From: an uncultured Aeromonadales bacterium
Lineage (GTDB): Bacteria; Pseudomonadota; Gammaproteobacteria; Enterobacterales; Succinivibrionaceae
Length of the DNA: 49,223 nt
Direction of reading: 5' to 3'
Assembly (NCBI GenBank): GCA_902782145.1
Contig: CACZLZ010000018.1
Location: 1-49,223, forward strand
The notes under the pieces were generated by a model that made no database searches, was not told where the DNA came from, and was given only the letters and a program-made list of their open reading frames with translations. Both the position numbers and the translations under genes were made by a program. Below are positions 1-7,708 of this stretch, piece by piece (the stretch's first letter is position 1; every line of letters starts with the position of its first letter).

Positions 1-94
1 CGGAGTAGGAGTGGGAGTGTCCCGAGCTCCGGCCGGTGGAGTGACCGTGAGAGCTGTAGCCGCGGCCGGAATATGAAAATGATGATCTTGCCAT
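1..94 (-). CDS. Start of an unknown Ser/Gly/His/Tyr-rich protein, cut by the window edge
   Basis: The reverse strand has an AGGAGA Shine-Dalgarno eight or so bases before an ATG at 94. The frame stays open to the window edge for 31 codons. The visible protein begins MARSSFSYSGRGYSSHG and continues with Ser, Gly, His and Tyr, giving a low-complexity basic start with no signal peptide. The good ribosome site and the strong residue bias are the reasons to believe it. No family can be named from 31 residues. It heads the run of minus-strand genes that continues to 7.3 kb. Confidence 0.55.
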   Translation of the reverse strand, partial: MARSSFSYSGRGYSSHGHSTGRSSGHSHSYS

Positions 95-960
95 GATGCC
101 TTCTCCTGTTGTGTTACCAAAATTCAAGCTGTTACCGGAAGGGAGGAAACTCTGCCATTTGGAAGCCCTCTGTGCAGCTCCTGACAGTCAGCGCTCCCTC
201 TTCACCCAGATCGCCGGCTAACTCCGCTTCTTCCTTGAGAGATCAAGGACCGAGCGGGCGATGCTGCCCCGGGAGGAAACCGTCCGGACATTTCCGGCTC
301 GTGAGGCAGAATACTCCCGGGGGGAACCGTACAGTCTGCCGCCGTCTTTCTTCTTAACGATTGAAAAACCAAGCATTTTCCTTCCTCCAAGCAGTTCTGT
401 GATGTCCGGGGTTCATGTTCGCGTCCTGAGGAAGACTCCTCAGATACCGCCTTGCAAAGTACTTTCAGACTCTGACAGATTAATAGCATTTCCTGTGCCA
501 GAACTGCAAAATCGCTATCTTTTTTGAAAAACTCATGCAAAATCAACCGGTTATCCCAAACTGCATATCTATTACCCAGAATCAAACACAACATTATGTA
601 TTATCGCTATAATACTTTTACTACTTTTTGAAAAGCTCAGAGCAACAGCAGAGCATCAGGCGAAAAAAAAAACATCAGAGACCAAAGCACTGACCGAGGA
701 GACAAGAGATCTTTTCGCAGACACGGATCAGTGGAGCGCACGCAAACTCACGGCCACAGCAGAGGAAAAGTTCAGGATTGAAAGGATGGAGTGAAAGGAT
801 AGGTAGAAAGGAGGGTGCGACTTAAGGACACAGGGTGAACTGGATCCTGGACAATCCAGGAGCATCCGCTTTGATGCCAGGCGCAGATGCTTGGGACTCC
901 TCCGGATCGGGTGGCTGACTCATACGCCACCCAAAATGGATCCGGTGCGAAGCAAGGAGT
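95..960. other. Long stretch without a convincing gene
   Basis: Short open frames exist on both strands (for example 202-594 minus), but none has a ribosome site or a protein-like composition. The part from about 530 to 680 is AT-rich and may hold promoters. An imperfectly spaced dyad, GGGTGGC at 909-915 and GCCACCC at 926-932 with a 10-base loop, lies near the right end and has no U-tract on either side. Confidence 0.4.
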
Positions 961-1218
961 TCAGAAACTCCTGCGGGAACTTCTCAGATGAAAAGAGGCG
1001 TTGCCACCGTTACGCTCAGAGTTGCAAAGCCGGCTGCTGCAGTTGCTTCCAGAAAAGGGTGACTGATAGCGGTCAATGGAAATGGGGGAAAAGCCGGTGT
1101 CACTGCGGAGAGAGGAATCAAAGTCAAGTTCAAGATCACCCCGTTCCATGGCACTTACGGAACCGGAGGAAAGGATCAAAAAGGCTGCCATTGCAATCGT
1201 AGTAAACCAAGTCTTCAT
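961..1218 (-). CDS. Possible small secreted protein or remnant with signal peptide
   Basis: Starting at the ATG at 1218, the frame encodes 85 residues. It is preceded by AAGGGGGCAGAG, a usable Shine-Dalgarno. The first 23 residues form a textbook Sec signal peptide: Met-Lys, a hydrophobic core, then a small-residue site ending SVSA before MERGDLELDF. After about residue 53 the sequence becomes Ser/Arg/Asn-rich and looks random, so the gene may be truncated or frameshifted. Another frame over the same bases encodes a short hydrophobic segment. Function unknown. It resembles the next gene only in general design (short, exported). Confidence 0.35.
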   Translation of the reverse strand: MKTWFTTIAMAAFLILSSGSVSAMERGDLELDFDSSLRSDTGFSPISIDRYQSPFSGSNCSSRLCNSERNGGNASFHLRSSRRSF

Positions 1219-1640
1219 CTCTGCCCCCTTGAAACCGTTACTTGTCAGAATTTTCATGGTTCCCTGCCGGAACCTTGCTTTCATGAAGTAAACGTCGGGG
1301 AAGGAAGAAGGTTACAAAATTTTACCCCGAGACAGACTGCCCCAAAACTGACCAGGAGGATGAGGCCACCGTGTTCACTCTGAACTCAACCTAATCTCCT
1401 AACCGCAAAGGCTCCAAAACTTTCAGCCAGACCCAGATGATCCCTTTTGCTGAGTTCCCCTAGGGGATCATGGCGGTGGGTTGCAGAAAGGAACGGCCCT
1501 GAAGCCCCAAGCCACAGGATCACCCAGTCCGACTAATGAGGCCAGCAGGATCCGGATCAAGCCAGGATCCATGATCATGATTTGATCCGGTCCTCTGAGA
1601 GACACTGCTCACCCCTCCGAGTGGTTCCCGTCCAGTCCTT
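1219..1640. other. Gap with no gene seen
   Basis: No credible coding frame. It contains the perfect palindrome CCCCTAGGGG near 1455-1464 and several GATC-containing words, but no clear promoter or terminator. Confidence 0.4.
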
Positions 1641-2075
1641 CTACTGCTTTGCGTCCCGGTCGACGGTTATGCTCCCAAGAACCTTGTAGAACTCCCTGCT
1701 GTCACCGCGGATAACAAACAGCAGCGCAGTGTCCCCAAAGGGCTCCAGGAAGGCGTCTTCCCCCTCCGGGGTGACAAACTCCACATTGCCCTCAGCGTAG
1801 CGGAGGTTTTTCCCGCCCATTTTCTCTGCAAAGGCGCGGGCAGGCTGTTCAAAAGCATCATTTTCCCAGGTGAAATCTGCCTTGGTGACACGGATGTAAG
1901 CGTCCTGGGTGTTGGCACGGAAGATGAGGGTTTTGTTACTGGTCAGCACATCCCATTCCGGCAGAAGTTCTCCCTTGATCCCAAAATAAGACACGGTTTC
2001 TGCACTGGCAGAAGACACTCCCAAAGCAAGGAATACTCCCAGGGAAAGGTACCTCAGGAAGGAATTGGTTTTCAT
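1641..2075 (-). CDS. Small exported protein of unknown function
   Basis: The open frame reaches upstream to 2138, but the ATG at 2075 follows GAAAGAGGAGAGTCA, a strong Shine-Dalgarno, and gives a clean signal peptide. That start yields 144 residues. The signal sequence ends SSASA before ETVSYFG, so the mature protein of about 120 residues should be periplasmic or outside the cell. No lipobox, transmembrane helix or Cys pair is present in the mature part. I do not recognise the family. The next minus-strand gene, at 2167, lies upstream of it, so the two may be co-transcribed. Confidence 0.75.
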   Translation of the reverse strand: MKTNSFLRYLSLGVFLALGVSSASAETVSYFGIKGELLPEWDVLTSNKTLIFRANTQDAYIRVTKADFTWENDAFEQPARAFAEKMGGKNLRYAEGNVEFVTPEGEDAFLEPFGDTALLFVIRGDSREFYKVLGSITVDRDAKQ

Positions 2076-2166
2076 TGACTCTCCTCTTTCAAAAACACTC
2101 ATGCAAAAAAAACAAATGCCGGAAGCACCCTCTGGCACCCCCGGCAGGAACAGTGATCCATGCTGA

Positions 2167-2736
2167 TCAGTTCAGAGCCTTCTTGATCCGCTCAATCGAC
2201 TCCCGGAACTCATCCATGGAATTGTTGTGGAAGATGAAGATCTCACCGATGTTCTCAGGACGGTTGAAATTGCAGCGGGCAATATACTCGTCCCAGTGAG
2301 CCAGCTTCCAGCCGTCACGGTCGGAGGCACGGTCAATCATCCGCTGGTGACAGACTTCAGGATCTGTCTCCACCCAGACCACAAACAGGTTGGCACCCTG
2401 ATCAGCCAGTTTCTTCCGGAGATCCGCCACATACTTGGGATCTCTGATCTCCCGGGTGAAGGGAGCGTTGATCAGGACTTTGTCCTCATACTGGAGAGCC
2501 TCAAAGGCCAGATCAAGCACAGCATAATACTCGTAGTTTCTGATGTGCTCCTCAAAGAAGTCAGAACTGCGGTTGCACTCCTGACCGGCGACTTTGAAGA
2601 TCTGGTGGGAAAGCACTATCAGCGTGTCCTTGTCAAGATACACAACATGATCAAGGCTCTTGGCAATTGCCCTTGAGACAAAGGTCTTGCCGCATGCCGG
2701 AGGCGATGTCACCAGTATAAGATTCTTCGTAGTCAT
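2167..2736 (-). CDS. P-loop ATP-binding protein, kinase-like
   Basis: This 189-residue protein opens with a beta strand and the P-loop SPPACGKT at about residues 11-18. It keeps the GKT that binds nucleotide phosphate, but the first Gly of the Walker A motif is Ser. The pattern of one strand, P-loop and helix, then a hydrophobic strand FVVWVETD with Asp, and an Arg-containing lid region (QRMIDRASDRD) is that of small P-loop kinases and zeta-toxin-like AAA proteins. The substrate cannot be read from the sequence. It is cytoplasmic, with no signal peptide. No clear Shine-Dalgarno precedes the ATG at 2736. Confidence 0.7.
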   Translation of the reverse strand: MTTKNLILVTSPPACGKTFVSRAIAKSLDHVVYLDKDTLIVLSHQIFKVAGQECNRSSDFFEEHIRNYEYYAVLDLAFEALQYEDKVLINAPFTREIRDPKYVADLRKKLADQGANLFVVWVETDPEVCHQRMIDRASDRDGWKLAHWDEYIARCNFNRPENIGEIFIFHNNSMDEFRESIERIKKALN

Positions 2737-3001
2737 AAAGTTATCAGCCCGTCCAAGTACGATCCTGCAAAAACTGTCATGTAAGCCGCATTCCGGCTTC
2801 CGCCGGAGATCACGGACCGATCCCGGAAACTGTCTTCGGGGTCCTCGCTCCGACCCTCCGCATACCCGGGATCCTGTCTTCCCGCCGCAGCGCCGTATCA
2901 GTCATCGGCAACCGCAACCTTTCTATTTTCTGCACATTGCCTGTGTATTGCAACAGGGGAATTGCAAAAATGGCGCCACGGACTGCATTTTTGGACATAC
3001 A

Positions 3002-3550
3002 TCATAATTGTTCCGATCCGGGCCGGATCCGGCGGTCCCCGGCCTGCCCTGGATCGGCCGCCAGATCTCCCTCACACAGCATCCGGAACAGCAGCCAGTC
3101 CTCCTGGAGCCGGGCTCCGCAGGACAGGTAGAATTCCACAGCAGAGGTGTTGTTCCTGAGGCACTGCCAGTCAATGCGGCCGAAGCCCTGCTCCCGGGCA
3201 GTCTGGCGCAGGCGGATCATCAGTGCCCGGCCAAGCCCCTGCCCCCGGAAAGGCTCCCGGATGTAAAAATCCTCAATGAAGATCCCGGGACGGCCACTGA
3301 AGGAGGAATAATGGAAGGACAGCAGCATCACCCCGACGATGGAGTCGGAGTCGTTGTCATAAATCAGCAGTGCATCCCCGCAGTGGAGCCGGAACAGGAT
3401 GTTCTCCAGATCATCCGCAGTGGAGCGGAACTCATGGTGCAGATCCTCATAGTCACTAAGCTCCTGCATAAGCTCATGGATCACCACGCCCTCGCCGGGA
3501 ACCGCCTTGCGGATCCTGAAACTGCCATGAACAAACTCTTCAAACTCCAT
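3002..3550 (-). CDS. GNAT-family N-acetyltransferase
   Basis: The start chosen is the ATG at 3550, which follows GGAGGATCCC. The longer frame to 3634 has Arg-rich junk upstream. The protein has 182 residues. The acetyl-CoA binding motif A is seen as FIREPFRGQGLGRALM style sequence (RGQGLG at the pyrophosphate loop), preceded by the strand IFIEDFYI and followed by NNTSAVEFYLSCGA, the usual C-terminal motif B. It should transfer an acetyl group from acetyl-CoA to an amine; the substrate is unknown. A typical GNAT is 150-180 residues, so the length fits. It lies between two genes of unknown function on the same strand. Confidence 0.85.
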   Translation of the reverse strand: MEFEEFVHGSFRIRKAVPGEGVVIHELMQELSDYEDLHHEFRSTADDLENILFRLHCGDALLIYDNDSDSIVGVMLLSFHYSSFSGRPGIFIEDFYIREPFRGQGLGRALMIRLRQTAREQGFGRIDWQCLRNNTSAVEFYLSCGARLQEDWLLFRMLCEGDLAADPGQAGDRRIRPGSEQL

Positions 3551-3636
3551 GGGATCCTCCCCTGATATCCTGCATCCCTTCCTCCGCTGCCGGCGGGAAT
3601 GTCCACTGCCCGGACAGATGGAACTGTCCGTCACCC

Positions 3637-4458
3637 CTACTGACCGTTACCCTTCCCGGAGGATGTCCCATCCGCCGGAGCCGCACCGGGGCCGGAAGAG
3701 CCCTGATCTGGCGCTGGATCCTGATCTGACTGCTGTGCTCCGCCGTTCCCGCCGGCAGGGGCGTTTTCCTTCCCGGCTCCAGGGTTGTTTTCCTTCGCAC
3801 CGACCCGGCCGGACATGACATCCTGGATCCGGAGGAAGAAGTCCTCCAGGATGTAATCCAGATCCTCATGGGAAACCCCGCCGATGACATGGGTCAGGGT
3901 CACATGCTCATCCTTGGCCGCCTTGTGGACGTAGATCCGCATGGTGTTCTCCGGTCCCTTCTCCTTGTCCGGGAACAGTGTCACATCAAAACTGGTAAGC
4001 ACATCCGAATGGATCTTCAAAGTCTGGATATCCGCGTTCATCCGGGCAATCAGGCTCTTGGTCACCGCCAGGGACGAGTCGCCGTCACGGTTGAAATCAG
4101 TCCCGGCACCCACCAGGCGCATCACCACTGCCCGGCTTCCGGACTGATGGCGGTATTTCCCGGTGTAGGACTGGGGATCCCAGCCAAAGTCGATCTTCCA
4201 GTTCTTCATCATGGCTTCGCGGTTGGCATTGCGCTGCATTTTCTCAGCCGCGGAAAGTTCCCTGCCCTGACCGGTGACCGCCGAGAGATCCACCGAATGA
4301 CGGGTGGTGGAGCGATCCAGCCTCTTGAGGACTGCAGGATCCTCAAAGGGAATGGGAGCCGCTCCGGAGCCCTGGACCGATGCCAGGGAGATCCCGCAGC
4401 CCAGACCCCAGACCGCCAACAGTGCTGCTCCAAGCCATATCCTCTGTCCGCTGATCAT
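3637..4458 (-). CDS. Exported protein of unknown function with low-complexity tail
   Basis: The ATG at 4458 follows GGAAAGAGGAGTGTCA, almost the same leader as the gene at 1641-2075. It gives 273 residues. The first 30 or so residues form a signal sequence (hydrophobic core WLGAALLAVWGLGCGISLAS). A Cys lies inside this core, but no clear lipobox context follows. The middle, about residues 75-210, looks folded, with alternating strands and helices. The last 55 residues are Gly/Pro/Ala/Ser/Asn/Gln-rich and probably disordered. No known domain recognised. It is one of a series of exported proteins encoded head to tail here. Confidence 0.75.
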   Translation of the reverse strand: MISGQRIWLGAALLAVWGLGCGISLASVQGSGAAPIPFEDPAVLKRLDRSTTRHSVDLSAVTGQGRELSAAEKMQRNANREAMMKNWKIDFGWDPQSYTGKYRHQSGSRAVVMRLVGAGTDFNRDGDSSLAVTKSLIARMNADIQTLKIHSDVLTSFDVTLFPDKEKGPENTMRIYVHKAAKDEHVTLTHVIGGVSHEDLDYILEDFFLRIQDVMSGRVGAKENNPGAGKENAPAGGNGGAQQSDQDPAPDQGSSGPGAAPADGTSSGKGNGQ

Positions 4459-4566
4459 TGACACTCCTCTTTCCTTTGGCACCCGGCCTTCACCCCAAAT
4501 CCCCGGCGGGATCCGGCTGATCCAGCCGTCCGATCCTTGCCTGTCCGCTCTATGCCCGTCCCAGGT

Positions 4567-5715
4567 TCACTCATGGGAGCCGAACCGGGAATAATACTCC
4601 TGGCCTATAGCCTCGCCCTCGGCCCGCTGCTCCTCCGTCATCAAGGATCCCAGCATGCCCCGGTACTCCAGGCTGGCCTCAATAGCATGTCCGGCAGCGG
4701 TGAACCAGGCATACATCTGCACCAAATCCTTCTCAATGCCGTCACCGGCGCCGTAGGCGGCACCCAGATCATGCTGGGCATAAGCCAGGCCTTTCACGGC
4801 AGCCCGGCGGAGAAGTTTGACAGATCGCTCCGGATCCCTGGGCACTCCCTTGCCCTCCTTGAGGATCAGAGCCAGGTTGTACAGAGCCTGCTCATTGTCC
4901 TTCACCGCCGCCTTCTCATACCACTCCACAGCCAGGCGGTAATTCTCATCTCCGCCCCTGGCCTGGTAAATGGTGCCGATCTCATTTTCCGTCATGGCGT
5001 CACTGACCGCTTTCTCCGCAGCTAGATAATGCTCCAGGGCCCGATCCAGATCCATGGGAACACCCCGTCCGGTGCGGTACATGAACCCCAGGGAACGGTC
5101 AGCGGAAGCACAGCCCCGCTTTTTGGCCTCCTGGAACAGCATCAGCGCTCGCTCATAGTTTTCCTCCACCCCGGCGCCCTGAAGATAAAGGATCCCCAAG
5201 GAATTGAGAGCCTCAGCATGCCCCAGGTTGATGGCGCGCATGTAGTTCAGGGCAGCCTCGGAATAGAGCCCCTGATCCTCCAGTTTCTCCGCTGCGGCAA
5301 AGAACTCCTCTGCCGTCCCCGGCTCCCCTGTCCCCTGGGAGGCGGTCTCTGCCGCACCAGGAGCAGCGCTGCCGTCCACCGGAGTGGCGTCAGGCTCTGC
5401 GGTCGGCTCCCGGGGCTTCTCCCCGTCACTGGCTTCTTCCCCGGCGGGAGGATTCACCTTTCCGGTTCCATGCTTGTCATCTGCCGGCTGTGCTTCCGGA
5501 GCACTCTCCCCGGCAGCCTCGCCGGCGGCGGAAAGTTCCTGGAGGCGTTCCTCCTCATTCTTCCGGATCTCCAGGAGATCCTCCTGCTCTGTTCCCGCAT
5601 CATCGGAGATGAACAGATCCGCCCCCTCAAACTCCTCCGCATAATGCCACTGCACAGCCACGGCAGAAACCGCCGCCACCACGATCAGAATGCCCCACAA
5701 TGCCCTGGCGCCCAT
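4567..5715 (-). CDS. Membrane-anchored Sel1-repeat (TPR-like) protein
   Basis: A 382-residue protein. Residues 5-22 form one hydrophobic helix close to the N-terminus (signal anchor). A linker rich in Glu, Ala, Pro and Gly runs to about residue 135. Then come about six Sel1-like repeats of 36 residues, seen as repeated A..YLG.LY..G.GV..D...A...Y..AA. Sel1 repeats form an alpha solenoid that binds other proteins; the repeats should lie in the periplasm. The ATG at 5715 follows AAGGAAATTCC. The next gene upstream, 67 bases away on the same strand, is also a Sel1 protein, so the two probably form a transcription unit. Confidence 0.85.
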   Translation of the reverse strand: MGARALWGILIVVAAVSAVAVQWHYAEEFEGADLFISDDAGTEQEDLLEIRKNEEERLQELSAAGEAAGESAPEAQPADDKHGTGKVNPPAGEEASDGEKPREPTAEPDATPVDGSAAPGAAETASQGTGEPGTAEEFFAAAEKLEDQGLYSEAALNYMRAINLGHAEALNSLGILYLQGAGVEENYERALMLFQEAKKRGCASADRSLGFMYRTGRGVPMDLDRALEHYLAAEKAVSDAMTENEIGTIYQARGGDENYRLAVEWYEKAAVKDNEQALYNLALILKEGKGVPRDPERSVKLLRRAAVKGLAYAQHDLGAAYGAGDGIEKDLVQMYAWFTAAGHAIEASLEYRGMLGSLMTEEQRAEGEAIGQEYYSRFGSHE

Positions 5716-5782
5716 GGAATTTCCTTGTCAAAAAAATACTGAATGTTTCCGGAGGATCCGGCCGTCCGGGCCGGTCCCCTGC

Positions 5783-7315
5783 TCACTGCTTCCGGCCGAT
5801 TTCCTTCCGTAGCCGGAGGATCTCGTCATTGGCCTGGCGGATCTCGTCCTTCTTAAGACGGAGATTGCGCCGGGAGCTCCGGGCGCTGCCGTCACTGTCG
5901 GCGGCCAGGGAATACCAGACGTAGGCATGGATATTGTCCTTCCCGTCAGAGGCTTCATCCCCCTCTCCGCCGCTCCGGATCTCTCCGGCCCGATACCAGT
6001 CAGCCAGCTGAATTTGAGCCGGTGCATAGCCGGCCATGGCCGCAATGTTCATCAGCCGGAAGGCCTCCGGCTTGTCCGCATACAGATCCACGCTTCCGGT
6101 GAATCGTTCCCGGGCAATGGAGGTGAGCAACGCCATGTCTCCCAGATCGATGATCCGCTTCATATACGAGGCGGCCTGCTCCCGATCCTCCTGACGGCCT
6201 GAGGAGGCATAGAGGTAGTAAAGTTTCCTCAGGGCAACGGGATCCCCGGAGCCCGCATCATGCTCCAAAGTGCCCAGGAGCTCCCGGATCCGGCCGGCAC
6301 TGTCCTGATCATCCAGGCGGTGCCGGCTCAGAAGCACAGCCAGCCGGTATTTGGCCGACTCGCTGCCCCTCACAGCCGCCCGCTCATACCATTTGATGGC
6401 GTTGTCCAGATCCTGATTTATCCCCAGGCCGTTCTCATACAGGTATGCCAGCTGCTCCTGGGCCTGGAGCATGCCGTTCTCCGCCGCCTTGCCGATCCAG
6501 TTCAGGGCCTTGCTGTAGTCGTTCTTCTTTTTCCAGTAGTATTTTCCCAGCTCATACTGAGCCCTGGGGCTGTCCTTCTCCGCCGCCTGCCTAAGATAAT
6601 CCAGGCCCCGGATCTCGTCCTGGGGAACGCCCTTGCCCTCCAGGTAGACCTGGCTGAAGAAGATCAGGGCATCGGTGTTGTCCGGCTGGGCCACCGCAAT
6701 CTGCAGCAGGTTGATCCCCCGGTAATGATCCGGCTGCACACCAAAATCGCCGTTGATGTAAATGGATGCCAGGATCACCAGGGCCCGGGGATCCTTGTAC
6801 TCGGCGGCCCGGTTGAGCAGCGCCAGCGCCTTCCCGGTGTCTTTGACCACATGGTTGCCCGTAAGGTGCATATAGGCCAGGCTGGTCATGGAGGCAGGAT
6901 CAGATCCGGCTGCCATGATCAGGTATTTCAATGCCGTCTCCTGATCCACCTGAAGACCGGTGTTCTCAAAAAGGCAGCGCCCCAGCAGAGCCTGGGCCTC
7001 CACGATCCCGTGATCAGCCGCCCGGATGAATAAACTGGTGGCCCGGCGCAGATCCGTTTCCACCATGGAGCCAGTGAGATACATGTTGGCCAGCATGTAC
7101 TCCGCCGGGGGGTAGCCCCGCTCTGCGGCCATGGAATACAGGATCACCGCCTTCTCAAGGTTGATCTCATGATCGTAGCCATTAATGTAGTCATGGGCGA
7201 TATGGTAGATCTCCTCCGGAGACCGGGAACTGCTGATCTCCTCCAGGGAACTGTCCCCGCAGGAGATCAGAAGACCAGCCGTCAGCAGAAGGGCGGCAGC
7301 AGCCTGAAGCCTCAT
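5783..7315 (-). CDS. Sel1-repeat lipoprotein
   Basis: The start at 7315 is preferred over the longer frame to 7402 because it follows GGGGTGTTTT and produces a lipoprotein signal: a hydrophobic stretch ending LLISC with Cys19 as the lipidated residue. Residue +2 is Gly, not Asp, so by the usual Lol rule the protein should go to the outer membrane. It has 510 residues. At least ten Sel1-type repeats fill residues 45-440, with the usual GYPPAEYMLANMYLTG pattern. The C-terminal 25 residues are charged and helical. It is probably a scaffold for envelope proteins; no partner can be named. The divergent promoter region upstream is shared with the zinc-ribbon/pilin gene. Confidence 0.85.
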   Translation of the reverse strand: MRLQAAAALLLTAGLLISCGDSSLEEISSSRSPEEIYHIAHDYINGYDHEINLEKAVILYSMAAERGYPPAEYMLANMYLTGSMVETDLRRATSLFIRAADHGIVEAQALLGRCLFENTGLQVDQETALKYLIMAAGSDPASMTSLAYMHLTGNHVVKDTGKALALLNRAAEYKDPRALVILASIYINGDFGVQPDHYRGINLLQIAVAQPDNTDALIFFSQVYLEGKGVPQDEIRGLDYLRQAAEKDSPRAQYELGKYYWKKKNDYSKALNWIGKAAENGMLQAQEQLAYLYENGLGINQDLDNAIKWYERAAVRGSESAKYRLAVLLSRHRLDDQDSAGRIRELLGTLEHDAGSGDPVALRKLYYLYASSGRQEDREQAASYMKRIIDLGDMALLTSIARERFTGSVDLYADKPEAFRLMNIAAMAGYAPAQIQLADWYRAGEIRSGGEGDEASDGKDNIHAYVWYSLAADSDGSARSSRRNLRLKKDEIRQANDEILRLRKEIGRKQ

Positions 7316-7435
7316 AAAACACCCCGCAAAAGTCACCAGCACCACCACGGCCGCCCGCAGCCCCCGGAACAGAGCGCTGAAAAGCACCTGGCACAGGCGC
7401 ACCCGGGGATCCGGCCGTCATGGCAGACAGATGAT

Positions 7436-7450
7436 CATTTTATTAGATCC
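7436..7450 (-). promoter_or_regulatory. Candidate promoter for the Sel1 operon
   Basis: The reverse strand reads GGATCTAATAAAATG here. It contains TAAAAT (7442-7437), a plausible -10 box, about 115 bases before the lipoprotein start. The same 15 bases occur on the plus strand at 7638-7652 before the divergent gene. No good -35 box is seen. Confidence 0.4.
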
Positions 7451-7637
7451 CCGAATGATTTGTTGCCGGCAGTGCCAAAAAAGACTGCGTTGTCCCGGGT
7501 TTCTTTGACTCCATTCACAAAGTCCGGGTGGGATCCCGGATCTGCCGGTGCCCTTGCCGGCAGCCGGGATGGTGCCGGAACGCCCCCTTTTCCTCCGCCC
7601 CCGGCACAGATTTGTTCTGATCTTCTGATCAGGGCAA

Positions 7638-7652
7638 GGATCTAATAAAATG
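7638..7652 (+). promoter_or_regulatory. Candidate promoter for the zinc-ribbon/pilin gene
   Basis: The plus strand reads GGATCTAATAAAATG, with TAAAAT at 7646-7651 as a -10 candidate 57 bases before the ATG at 7709. It is an exact inverted copy of 7436-7450, so the two divergent genes have matching elements. Confidence 0.4.
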
Positions 7653-7708
7653 GCGGCAGCCGGTGCAGACACCGGATCCGACAACTCCAAATAAGGAAAA
7701 AAATCACC

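Noticed and set aside
202-594. 130-codon minus-strand frame
   Set aside because: No ribosome site, mixed composition, no signal or domain.
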